The notes under the pieces are model-generated. The model was not told the origin of the DNA. It did not search any database and saw only the letters and a list, made by a program, of their open reading frames with translations. From NCBI GenBank assembly GCA_013214845.1, contig JABSQC010000037.1, positions 1 through 6,684 on the forward strand: a DNA stretch of 6,684 bases, read 5' to 3'. The stretch comes from Mycoplasmataceae bacterium. GTDB taxonomy: Bacteria > Bacillota_I > Bacilli_A > Mycoplasmatales > Hepatoplasmataceae. The position numbers and the translations under genes were made by a program. Shown piece by piece: positions 1 to 6,337 of this stretch (position 1 is the first letter of the stretch; each line of letters begins with the position of its first letter).

Positions 1-1018
1 ATGTTTTTAGTGAATTTATTAATAGAGTCTTTTTAAATGCATGAACAATACTTACTCTTTCTTGATCATCAGATATAGTTACATTTGACTTAAATGGTGA
101 ATTTAACTTAAATGATTTTTTGTTATATTTTATTGATTCATTATAAACATCTTCATCTATAGTACTTTTAAATTCTTTGTCATATTCTCTATCAGTAAAA
201 TATTTATCCAAGTAATTAGATAATGAATTATATTTACTATTAATTTCATCAATTGATTTATTGTCAACAACTTTTCCTTCATGAATAAGAGCCACTCTAT
301 CAGCAAGTCCCTTTATTTCCTCTTCTATATGTGAAACTATTATCAAAGTAATGTTATTTTCTCTAACAAAATTATCAATGTATTTAATCATTTTTGATTT
401 AAATGTCATATCTAGTCCAGTAGTGAATTCATCAAGAATTAGAACTTCTGGTTTTTTAATAATAGACATCATTAAATTAAGCTTTTGTTTTTGCCCACCA
501 GATATTTTAAAAGAACTTTTAGAAAGTAGATCTTCCATTTCAAATTCTTTAGCCATTTCCTTAACATGAGGTATCACAACGTCTTTCTTTCATTGATTAA
601 AACTCATATCTGTTGGTCTTGTTCAATTTAAATAAATAGTATTTCTAAGTAAGTATTCAACAGAATCTTCTTTTGCATACTCAGGTATTTGCATTTGGTA
701 ACCAATAACTTTAGAAAAATGACTTGATGTTTCATACTTAGGATAAGTTATGTCACCTTCTTTTGGTTCAATAAATCTAAGTATTGTATTTACTAAAGTA
801 GTCTTACCAGAACCATTGTTTCCAATAATTGCTAACCTATCACCAGATCTAATCTCAAAATCCATTCCTTCAATTACAGTGTTTTCGTCTCTAAAAAATA
901 GTTTTTTAGGTAATAAGAAAGGATTTTGTTTAATGTATTTTAAGAAAGTTTCTTTTAAACCTTCTTTGTAATTAACTTTTAAGTTTTTTACTTGTATAGC
1001 TATATCATTATTTTTCAT
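1..1018 (-). CDS. ABC transporter ATP-binding protein, 3' end outside window
   Basis: This is the nucleotide-binding subunit of an ABC transporter, expected to hydrolyse ATP at the inner face of the membrane with a separate permease; the substrate is not evident. 339 residues are visible and the frame is still open at the left edge. Seen: Walker A GNNGSGKT (residues 66-73), signature SGGQK (173-177), Walker B VLILDE followed by the D-loop TTGLD (192-203), and the H-loop His230. Residues about 19-45 are a lysine/phenylalanine-rich insertion ahead of the core fold. After about residue 245 comes a charged extension of at least 90 residues that I cannot assign. Trp132 (623-625) and Trp143 (590-592) are encoded by TGA, so a standard-code caller would break the gene. 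The start is ATG 1016-1018. It has no Shine-Dalgarno and lies just below a TATAAT. The gene is separated from rplT by a terminator, so it is probably its own unit. ABC ATPase: near certain; transport role: inferred. Confidence 0.92.
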
Positions 1019-1027
1019 ACAAAAGTA

Positions 1028-1033
1028 ATTATA
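1028..1033 (-). promoter_or_regulatory. Possible -10 box for the ABC gene
   Basis: A perfect TATAAT on the minus strand ends 9 bases before the ATG at 1018. If used, transcription would start about 2-4 bases before the start codon, giving a nearly leaderless mRNA. That fits the absence of a Shine-Dalgarno sequence there. The -35 region (about 1051-1056) is only a T-run and lies in the terminator tail, so support is weak in such AT-rich DNA. Confidence 0.35.
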
Positions 1034-1040
1034 TAATAAT

Positions 1041-1073
1041 TTTTTTATAAAAAAAATAGCCTTTAGCTATTTT
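1041..1073 (-). terminator. Intrinsic terminator of the infC-rpmI-rplT operon
   Basis: The 8-bp perfect stem AAAATAGC/GCTATTTT (1066-1073 with 1053-1060) has a 5-base loop. On the minus strand it runs straight into a T-run with one A (1041-1052). The rplT stop codon TAA (1063-1065) lies in the loop, so the terminator overlaps the end of the gene. It separates the ribosomal operon from the downstream ABC gene. Confidence 0.8.
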
Positions 1074-1437
1074 GTTTGTTATCTGCCAATGCTTTTTTTG
1101 CTATGTTTACAATAGATTCAAATTGTTTGATATCAAGTATTGCGATCTCAGAAAGCATTTTTCTATTAAGTTCAACGTTTGCTAATTTTAATCCATACAT
1201 TAATTGTGAGTATGATAGATCAAATTGTCTTACAGCTGCATTGATTCTTGTAATTCAAAGTTTTCTAAAGTCTCTTTTTCTATTTTTTCTGTCACGGAAT
1301 TGGTATTCCATTGATTTTCTAACTTGTTCTTTTGCTGTTCTAAAACCAGTTGATTTGTGCCCGTAATAACCTTTAGCTTGCTTTAAAACCTTTTTTCTTC
1401 TTTTTCTAGAAGCTACTGCGTTAGTTGCTCTTGCCAT
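1063..1437 (-). CDS. rplT: Large ribosomal subunit protein bL20
   Basis: L20 binds 23S rRNA early in 50S assembly and, in other bacteria, represses its own operon by binding the mRNA leader. The translation is 124 residues, slightly longer than the usual 117-120. It begins [20 protein letters not shown] and contains the family hallmarks [24 protein letters not shown] and ITRINAA. The Trp in RKLWITRINAA is encoded by TGA at 1255-1257. This is an almost invariant Trp, making it the best local proof of genetic code 4. A Shine-Dalgarno-like AGGACGG (1446-1452) sits ahead of the ATG and overlaps the rpmI stop codon, suggesting coupled translation. It is the last gene of the operon; the stop is TAA at 1063-1065. 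Confidence 0.97.
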
Positions 1438-1450
1438 TCTATATACCGTC

Positions 1451-1645
1451 CTATATTATTTTATTAATTCTTTTTGAATCAGATTTATCCATCATTGTTT
1501 GTTTAGATAAATGTCTTTTTTGTTTAGTTGTTTTATTAGAAAATAAGTGTGAAGTTTTAGCATGTCCTCTCTTGACATTACCGTTTTTCATCTTTTTAAA
1601 TCTTTTAGTTGCAGCTGATTTTGTTTTTCTTTTTACTTTTGCCAT
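1451..1645 (-). CDS. rpmI: Large ribosomal subunit protein bL35
   Basis: This is a small basic 50S protein of 64 residues, the normal length for L35. It starts [20 protein letters not shown], matching the family pattern of a KTK...AAKRFK N-terminus, then [12 protein letters not shown] and KTTKQKRHL. The stop is TAG. The start ATG (1643-1645) has an AAGGA Shine-Dalgarno at 1653-1657 with 7-base spacing, and that motif overlaps the infC stop codon. It lies between infC and rplT in the order that is nearly universal in bacteria. Confidence 0.96.
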   Translation of the reverse strand: MAKVKRKTKSAATKRFKKMKNGNVKRGHAKTSHLFSNKTTKQKRHLSKQTMMDKSDSKRINKII

Positions 1646-1655
1646 TTCTAAATCC

Positions 1656-2228
1656 TTATTTATTTAATTGTTTTTTCTTTTTTACTGTTGACTTAAGGTA
1701 AGCGTCTAAAAATATTCTATTTAGTACAGGTTGTCTATCAACTTCAGAAACATCAGATAATGATTCAATAAATTTATTCATTACTTCATATCATGGTTTC
1801 TTGTTTTGTAGTTCCTTACCTCTAAATCTTAGTGAAACTTTTAATCTTTGGCCATCTTCTAAAAATTCTCTTGCCTTTTTAGCTTTTGTATCAATATCAT
1901 GTTGACCTATATTAACAGTTAGTCTAACTTCCTTAGTTTCAATAACAGTTTGATTTTTTTTGTTTTCTTGTTCCCTTTTCTTTTTTTCAAACTTGTACTT
2001 TCCGTAGTCAATTATTTTAACTACTGGTACATTAGCTTTGGGTGAAATACAAACTAAATCTAGTTCTTGTTCATCTGCCAAATTTAAGGCTTGTGAAGAA
2101 CTCATTGTTCCAAGGTTACTTCCATCACTGTCTATTACAAGGACTTGAGGAAATCTAATTCTTTCATTTATCAAATCCTTAACTGTAGTATCTCTACCTA
2201 GATACTTTTTTTTAACTTTTATAGCTAT
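1656..2228 (-). CDS. infC: Translation initiation factor IF-3 (AUA start proposed)
   Basis: IF-3 binds the 30S subunit, prevents premature 50S joining and checks start codon and initiator tRNA pairing. The proposed product is 190 residues: a short basic leader (MAIKVKKKYLGRD), the N domain from LINERIRFPQV to about KANVPVVKIIDYGKYKFE, a lysine-rich linker (KKKREQENKKN), and the C domain with KEVRLTVNIGQHDI, KAREFLEDG and KVSLRFRGKEL. The Trp in NKKPWYEVM is TGA at 1791-1793. There is no in-frame ATG near the N-terminus. I chose ATA at 2226-2228 because AGGAG (2238-2242, within AGGAGTGAT) lies 9 bases upstream. TTG at 2172-2174 and a second ATA at 2220-2222 are alternatives with poor spacing. 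Rare start codons on infC are known in other bacteria (AUU in E. coli) and allow IF-3 to limit its own synthesis. Function is certain; the exact start is inferred. Confidence 0.95.
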
Positions 2229-2233
2229 AAAAT

Positions 2234-2242
2234 ATCACTCCT
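2234..2242 (-). promoter_or_regulatory. Strong Shine-Dalgarno of infC
   Basis: AGGAGTGAT on the minus strand is close to the full anti-Shine-Dalgarno complement and is the strongest such site in the operon. It ends just before the proposed ATA start at 2226-2228, with 9 bases between AGGAG and ATA. It decides the start call, because the next candidates (ATA 2220, TTG 2172) are too far away. Confidence 0.75.
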
Positions 2243-2369
2243 AGTAAATAATTTTAAGTAGTACTTTCACTTCTCAAAATTATCTACTTAAACCAGGTAC
2301 CTACTTTGTTTTACATACTAGCAACTTATAAACTAGTAAAGCGGCCTCAAGGTGAGAAATTACTTGTAC
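2243..2369 (-). promoter_or_regulatory. Structured 5' leader of infC-rpmI-rplT, candidate L20-type autoregulatory element
   Basis: About 127-140 untranslated bases lie between the probable promoter and infC, unusually long for a compact mollicute genome. Helices seen: TACTAG/CTAGTA (2333-2338 with 2316-2321, 11-base loop) and a perfect 9-bp TTTAAGTAG/CTACTTAAA (2284-2292 with 2253-2261, 22-base loop) that ends just before the Shine-Dalgarno. The loop of the second contains TGAGAAGT (2269-2276), which can pair over 8 positions (one G-U) with ATTTCTCA upstream (2353-2360), forming a possible pseudoknot. The locus contains a GC-rich patch (CCTTGAGGCCGC, 2341-2352). In other bacteria L20 binds the leader of this operon; that this leader does so is inferred from position and structure only. 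Confidence 0.5.
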
Positions 2370-2375
2370 TTAAAT

Positions 2376-2381
2376 ATTATA
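2376..2381 (-). promoter_or_regulatory. Probable -10 box for infC operon
   Basis: A perfect TATAAT on the minus strand, in GTATATAATATTT, lies just downstream of the thiN terminator. The expected transcript start is near 2369, leaving a leader of about 140 bases before infC. No good -35 hexamer is visible at 16-18 bases; the region is all A/T, as is often the case in mollicutes. Confidence 0.45.
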
Positions 2382-2403
2382 TACAAAAGACTTTATATAT
2401 ATT

Positions 2404-2439
2404 TAAAAAGAAAAAAGAACTTAGTCTTTTAAGTTCTTT
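2404..2439 (-). terminator. Intrinsic terminator after thiN
   Basis: The 9-bp perfect stem AAAGAACTT/AAGTTCTTT (2431-2439 with 2414-2422) has an 8-base loop. On the minus strand it is followed by TTTCTTTTT (2405-2413). The thiN stop codon (2421-2423) lies inside the hairpin. It closes the gmk-to-thiN cluster and insulates it from the infC operon promoter immediately downstream. Confidence 0.85.
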
Positions 2440-3041
2440 ACTACTATTACTTTGCCCTTGTGAACTTTAAGAGTTGCGTCTTCATTATTTGTTCATTCAT
2501 TTGAACTTGTAGAAGTTATATTTTTATCTAAAATAAATTGTTTAACATTATATTTTGCCTTGTCAATAGAGATCTTTGAATCTGTAAAACTAAAGACACC
2601 AAAATATTTATATCTGTCTTCTTCTATAAATGATTCTTTTTTAGATGTAGAATACATTTCATAATTATCACTAATTATTTTTAAGTTTTGATATTTATGT
2701 AAGACAAGTAATTGATTTAGTGAGTGATCCATTCTGTCATTTTTTACATAAGCAGTTATGTGGCAATCCTCATCTTCTATTTTGCTTAAAACATATTCAA
2801 GGTCAGTAATATCTTTATCAGGATTTAAATACTTTGTATTTCCTTGGTATCTATCTATAAGACTCCTGTTTGAGTTGCTCATATTATCAAAATCACCAGC
2901 TATGAAATCTAATTCAATTTTCTTTTTAATAAGAAAAGCAGCACCATTATCAATACCTATCACTTTATGAAATTCACTATTTTTAAAAAACTTTCATGTC
3001 TTTGCATTAGGGTTTTCAGTGACTATTAAGTAATTAGTCAT
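2421..3041 (-). CDS. thiN: Thiamine pyrophosphokinase
   Basis: This enzyme transfers pyrophosphate from ATP to thiamine, making the cofactor thiamine diphosphate in the cytoplasm. The translation is 206 residues, normal for the family. Motifs: GIDNGAAFL (29-37), AGDFDN (48-53, family GDFDS), NPDKDITDLEYVL (73-85, family KDxTDxE), NDRMDHSLNQ (101-110, family GGRxDHxL with the two glycines replaced) and a C-terminal SNEW...LKVHKGKVIVV strand pair. TGA encodes Trp16 (2994-2996) and Trp183 (2493-2495). A standard-code caller would start at an internal GTG (2961) and lose the first 26 residues. I chose ATG 3039-3041, which gives the usual hydrophobic first strand (NYLIVTENP) and overlaps the rpe stop by 8 bases. 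It is the last gene of the cluster, next to rpe as in Bacillus. No other thiamine genes are present, so it probably acts on imported thiamine. Confidence 0.9.
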
Positions 3042-3705
3042 TTTTAACAAGTTTCTCCACAGCCACTTTTCTATCTTTTGATCCAAATAAATAAGAACCT
3101 GCAACTAAATAATCAGCTCCTGCTTTAAAGCATTGTGAAGCAGTAACATCATTGATTCCTCCGTCAACATAAATCTTAGTTTTTAAATTTCTTTCATCTA
3201 TGTATTTTCTAAGTCTTTCAATTTTTTTAAGTGAGTCTTCTATAAATTTCTGACCGCCAAATCCAGGTTCAACAGACATTATAAGTATTATGTCTATATT
3301 AGGTAAAAACTCATATATCTGTTCTATATTAGTTTTAGGTTTAATAGATATACCAATATCTAAATCATCATTTCATTGCCTTACTGTTTTTATTAACTTG
3401 TGCTCTTCTTCATAAGTCAAAGTTTCATGATGTCAAGTTACACCCTTAACTGAATCATTAATATAATTTTCAATATGCTTTTCTGGATCATTTACCATTA
3501 AATGAACATCATATTTAAAATGATCACCTTTTGATAATTGATTTAGAATCCCGTTTCCAAATGAAATATTTGGAACAAAGTTTCCATCCATAACATCATA
3601 GTGTATTTGATCAATACCTATTTTTTTTAATTCATCTAAATCTTTAGTTAAGTTTAAAAAATTTGCACTTAATAAAGATGGAAGTATTTTATTATTTTCT
3701 TTCAT
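3034..3705 (-). CDS. rpe: Ribulose-phosphate 3-epimerase
   Basis: Interconverts ribulose 5-phosphate and xylulose 5-phosphate in the non-oxidative pentose phosphate pathway. The 223-residue TIM barrel carries ILPSLLSANF (7-16), HYDVMDGNFVPN (35-46, metal-binding His35 and Asp37), DVHLMV (66-71, His68), SIKPKT (120-125), SVEPGFGGQKF (144-154) and YVDGGIN (179-185, Asp181). TGA encodes Trp91 (3433-3435) and Trp111 (3373-3375), splitting the gene under the standard code. Two ATG starts are possible, 3718-3720 and 3703-3705. I prefer 3705: it gives the usual short N-terminus and has AAAG just upstream, whereas 3720 directly follows an inverted repeat and has no ribosome site. Either way it overlaps the 3' end of rsgA (14 or 29 bases) and shares 8 bases with thiN, so translation is probably coupled. 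Confidence 0.95.
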
Positions 3706-4579
3706 TTTCTTTAATTTCATTAACTATTTTTAAATAGTTAGTGTATCTCCTTTTGTAAAAACTGCCCTCTTCAATCATTTGTTTTATATAGCAACCCGGT
3801 TCATTAATATGCATACAATTATTAAATTTACATTTATTAATATATTGTTTAAAATCCCTTGTAATGTAATTAATATTATCTAAATTTATTCCCTCAGATA
3901 AAAATGATGAAAAACCTGGAGTGTCTATTATAAAAACATCTGGTAAAAGTTCATGCATTTCTGAATGTCTAGTTGTATGTTTCCCTCTACCTAAAGACTT
4001 TGATGTTTCACCAGTATTTAAGTCAAGGTTTGCGTTTATATTATTAATGATTGTTGTTTTACCAACACCAGTTTGGCCAGTTATAACTGATATTGAGTTT
4101 TTAGATAAAGCAGAAGAGAATTCTTTAACTCCACCTGAAGTAGAGTTATCAACTAAATAAACTTCGTATCCAATTTTTTGATACATCTCAATTTTTTCAA
4201 GAACTTCTTCTTTTTTAGTCTTTTCAATTAAATCCATCTTAGTAAAAACTAAAATTGGATTAATGCCTTTATACTCAACTAACATAAGCATCTTGTCAAT
4301 AATATAATCATTTAGATATGGTTCATGTATTGAAGAAACAATAATTGCATTGTCTACATTGGCTACATTGGGTCTTGTCATGTAGTTTTTTCTTTCTTCA
4401 ATAGACTCAATAACTCCGGTATCTTTTTCCTTATCTAAAATTGTTATTTTTACATAGTCTCCAACTACGGGAGAAGTATTTTTATATCTTAAATTACCTC
4501 TACCTTTACAAAAATAAAAAGAGTTATTGTACTTAACTTTATATAACCCTCCCTGTAAACTAATAACTAAACCATTCAT
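3692..4579 (-). CDS. rsgA: Ribosome small-subunit-dependent GTPase A (RsgA/CpgA/YjeQ)
   Basis: A circularly permuted GTPase that assists late maturation of the 30S subunit. 295 residues, full length. An N-terminal OB-fold-like domain (about 1-65, with GDYVKI) precedes the G domain, in which the motifs appear in permuted order: G4 TKMD (113-116), then G1 GQTGVGKT (168-175), the G2 region RGKHTTRH (198-205) and G3 DTPGF (219-223). The zinc-binding C-terminal domain has Cys250, Cys255, His257 and Cys263. The gene contains no TGA codons. It starts 9 bases after the prkC stop with no clear Shine-Dalgarno, suggesting coupling. In Bacillus, CpgA is a substrate of the neighbouring kinase PrkC; conservation of the neighbours here suggests the same link, which the sequence does not prove. 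Its 3' end overlaps rpe. Confidence 0.97.
   Translation of the reverse strand: MNGLVISLQGGLYKVKYNNSFYFCKGRGNLRYKNTSPVVGDYVKITILDKEKDTGVIESIEERKNYMTRPNVANVDNAIIVSSIHEPYLNDYIIDKMLMLVEYKGINPILVFTKMDLIEKTKKEEVLEKIEMYQKIGYEVYLVDNSTSGGVKEFSSALSKNSISVITGQTGVGKTTIINNINANLDLNTGETSKSLGRGKHTTRHSEMHELLPDVFIIDTPGFSSFLSEGINLDNINYITRDFKQYINKCKFNNCMHINEPGCYIKQMIEEGSFYKRRYTNYLKIVNEIKENERK
3721..3740. repeat. Perfect inverted repeat at the rsgA/rpe overlap
   Basis: 9-bp arms (taactattt/aaatagtta) around a 2-base centre, inside the last codons of rsgA and ending exactly where the upstream candidate rpe ATG (3718-3720) begins. In the mRNA it would form an A/U hairpin and make that ATG a poor start. It could be chance in AT-rich sequence. 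It is not a good terminator: there is no G/C in the stem beyond one pair and no T-run after it. Confidence 0.4.
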
Positions 4580-4588
4580 ATATAAATA

Positions 4589-5587
4589 TTACACCATGAT
4601 TATTGTTAGCACCACTATTGCAACTAAAACAACTAAAGCAAAAATTACTAGTGATACTAATCTTAATTTCGATTTTTTGTAAATGGAGTATTGCGTCGTA
4701 AAATGGCTCTTGGAGGAACGCTCCTTGTATTCATTTTCATCTTCAGCTAAAGTTTTTATCTTATTTTCCCATCTGATTAGGTCTTCTCCCATTTCAGCAA
4801 CAGATGTATATCTGTCTTCAGGTTTTTTAGATAATGATTTATTAACTATAGATGCCAGTGAATCATCAACTGTTCCATTTTTTTTCCTTATATCAGGCAA
4901 AGGAGTATTAACTATTTGCCCAGCTACTTGTGCAGGGTTTGTTCCCTTATATGCAGTCTCACCAGTTAGGAGTTCAAATAATATCATTCCTACTGCATAA
5001 ATATCAGATTCAAAAGAAGGTGCATCACCTGTTAGTATTTCTGGTGAAATATACTGAACTGAACCTACTACTTTACCTGTTTTTGTAACACCATCTTCTG
5101 CATCGTGTTTTGCAATACCAAAATCAAGAAGCTTTACAGCGCCTGAGTATGCAATCATTACATTTTGAGGTTTTAAATCTCTGTGATATATATTTTTTGA
5201 ATGTATGTCATGTAATGAAGATAATATTTGTTTTACATAGTGTACAGAATTATTAATTGACATTACACCCTTAGATCTAATCAATTGTTTTAAAGTTTGT
5301 CCATCTACATGTTCTATAATCATTGCTTCATAGTTTGAACCAACAATATAATCTAGTACTTTAATAATATTTGGATTATTAAACCTGCTTAAAAGCTTAT
5401 ATTCATTTCTAAATCTTTCAATTCCTGCTGATACCTTATTATCTTCTTTAGATATCTTAATAGCAACTTTTTCACCGTTAGCTAAATTAACGGCATCATA
5501 TATTAATGCAGTTCCACCAGAACCAATTTGTCTAATGACTCTATATTGATTTGCTAATACTTCATTTGGTCTTAAAAAAGCAGACAT
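4589..5587 (-). CDS. prkC: Ser/Thr protein kinase, PrkC-like, membrane-tailed, no PASTA domains
   Basis: A Hanks-type Ser/Thr kinase of 332 residues. Visible features: glycine loop IGSGGTA (21-27), VAIK Lys44, helix-C Glu62, catalytic loop HRDLKPQN (135-142), DFG (155-157), threonine-rich activation loop TKTGKVVGS with SPE (181-183), and SDIYAVG (194-200). All catalytic residues are present. A linker of about 35 residues leads to one hydrophobic segment (309-332), which is also the C-terminus, so the enzyme is tail-anchored with the kinase inside the cell. PrkC of walled Firmicutes is about 650 residues with extracellular PASTA repeats that bind peptidoglycan; those are absent here. TGG encodes its Trp273. 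The start ATG 5585-5587 has GGAGGTG (5596-5602) 8 bases upstream, inside the end of stp. Paired with its likely antagonist Stp and next to rsgA. Confidence 0.95.
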   Translation of the reverse strand: MSAFLRPNEVLANQYRVIRQIGSGGTALIYDAVNLANGEKVAIKISKEDNKVSAGIERFRNEYKLLSRFNNPNIIKVLDYIVGSNYEAMIIEHVDGQTLKQLIRSKGVMSINNSVHYVKQILSSLHDIHSKNIYHRDLKPQNVMIAYSGAVKLLDFGIAKHDAEDGVTKTGKVVGSVQYISPEILTGDAPSFESDIYAVGMILFELLTGETAYKGTNPAQVAGQIVNTPLPDIRKKNGTVDDSLASIVNKSLSKKPEDRYTSVAEMGEDLIRWENKIKTLAEDENEYKERSSKSHFTTQYSIYKKSKLRLVSLVIFALVVLVAIVVLTIIMV

Positions 5588-5590
5588 ATT

Positions 5591-6337
5591 CTAAGCACCT
5601 CCACCTACTTCTGATTGAATACTAATAGCAGTCATATTATCTGTTGACTTATTTTTTTTAGCTGTACTTATTAGTTTTTTTACAAGTTGTTCACTACTTT
5701 GAGTAGAAACTAATAACTTTGTAAATTTTTGTTCAGGTATAAATTTATGTATTCCATCGCAAGTTAAAACAATATGATCTTTTATATCTATAGGAATAAA
5801 GAATGATTCTACTTTCATTTCTTTATTAGGACCTAGTGAAGATGTAAGATATTCTCCTACAACCGTCAAACTGATTCTTGCTTTTTCTTCAGGGTCTTCA
5901 ATTGAGTTTACATAATTTTGGTCAACAGTTAACTGAGTAGCAGTTTTATTCTCAATTTTGTAAGCTCTTGAATCGCCAATATTTGTTATGTATATTTTTG
6001 ATTTACCAAATATAACAAATACAAGAGTAGTTCCCATATCAGAGACTTCTGGATGTTCATTTGAGTAAAGAATCATTTCTTTCTTTATAGTATCTACTGC
6101 AGCTTTTGATCATATGATAATATTTTCATCTGTCATATTTGTTAAGTCAAGTTCCATAAATAAAACTTCCATAACTCTTATAGCCATAGATGATGCTAAT
6201 TTACCACCAATATGCCCCCCCATTCCGTCAGCTAAAACTGCAACAGCATAACCATATTTATTCTTAAAGATAGCGGCATTATCCTGGTTTTCATTTCTTA
6301 ATCCTTGGTGAGATTCAAGGTGATATTTATACTTCAT
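5591..6337 (-). CDS. stp: PP2C-family Ser/Thr protein phosphatase (Stp/PrpC)
   Basis: A cytoplasmic metal-dependent phosphatase that would reverse phosphorylation by the adjacent kinase. 248 residues, typical length. Metal-binding and structural motifs in order: RNENQD (14-19), LADGMGGH (35-42), MGTTL (101-105), GDSRAYKI (121-128), LTSSLG (164-169), CDGIHKFI (193-200, where most relatives have DGLT) and TDNMTAI (232-238). Trp76 is encoded by TGA (6110-6112), so a standard-code caller would split the gene in two. The start ATG 6335-6337 overlaps the gmk stop by 11 bases. The final GGGA codons contain the Shine-Dalgarno of prkC, and only 3 bases separate the TAG stop from the prkC ATG, so phosphatase and kinase are tightly co-expressed. 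Confidence 0.95.
5596..5602 (-). promoter_or_regulatory. Shine-Dalgarno of prkC inside stp
   Basis: GGAGGTG on the minus strand lies in the last codons of stp, 8 bases before the prkC ATG. It is the best ribosome site in the gmk-thiN cluster; the other genes there have weak or no site and rely on overlap. Confidence 0.75.

Noticed and set aside
351..971. Plus-strand ORFs of about 72-73 codons opposite the ABC gene
   Set aside because: They are antisense shadows of a clear ABC ATPase, with no recognisable domain or ribosome site.
2172..2174. TTG as the infC start
   Set aside because: The nearest AAGGA sits directly against it (about 1 base spacing), while a much better Shine-Dalgarno fits ATA at 2226. 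It would also drop a basic N-terminal segment that is open in frame.
2253..2292. The 9-bp leader hairpin as a transcription attenuator
   Set aside because: No T-run follows it on the minus strand; the sequence goes on to the ribosome site, so translational control fits better.
2961..2963. GTG as the thiN start
   Set aside because: It would remove the first beta strand; with TGA at 2994-2996 read as Trp the frame extends to an ATG at 3041 that overlaps rpe, as expected in this packed cluster.
3921..5000. Plus-strand ORFs of 79 and 105 codons opposite rsgA and prkC
   Set aside because: Both lie wholly against strongly conserved minus-strand motifs and have no similarity or start signals of their own.
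6077..6112. stp split into two genes, or a frameshift or nonsense mutation
   Set aside because: The interruption is a single in-frame TGA with both halves in the same frame; under code 4 it is Trp76 of one normal-length PP2C.
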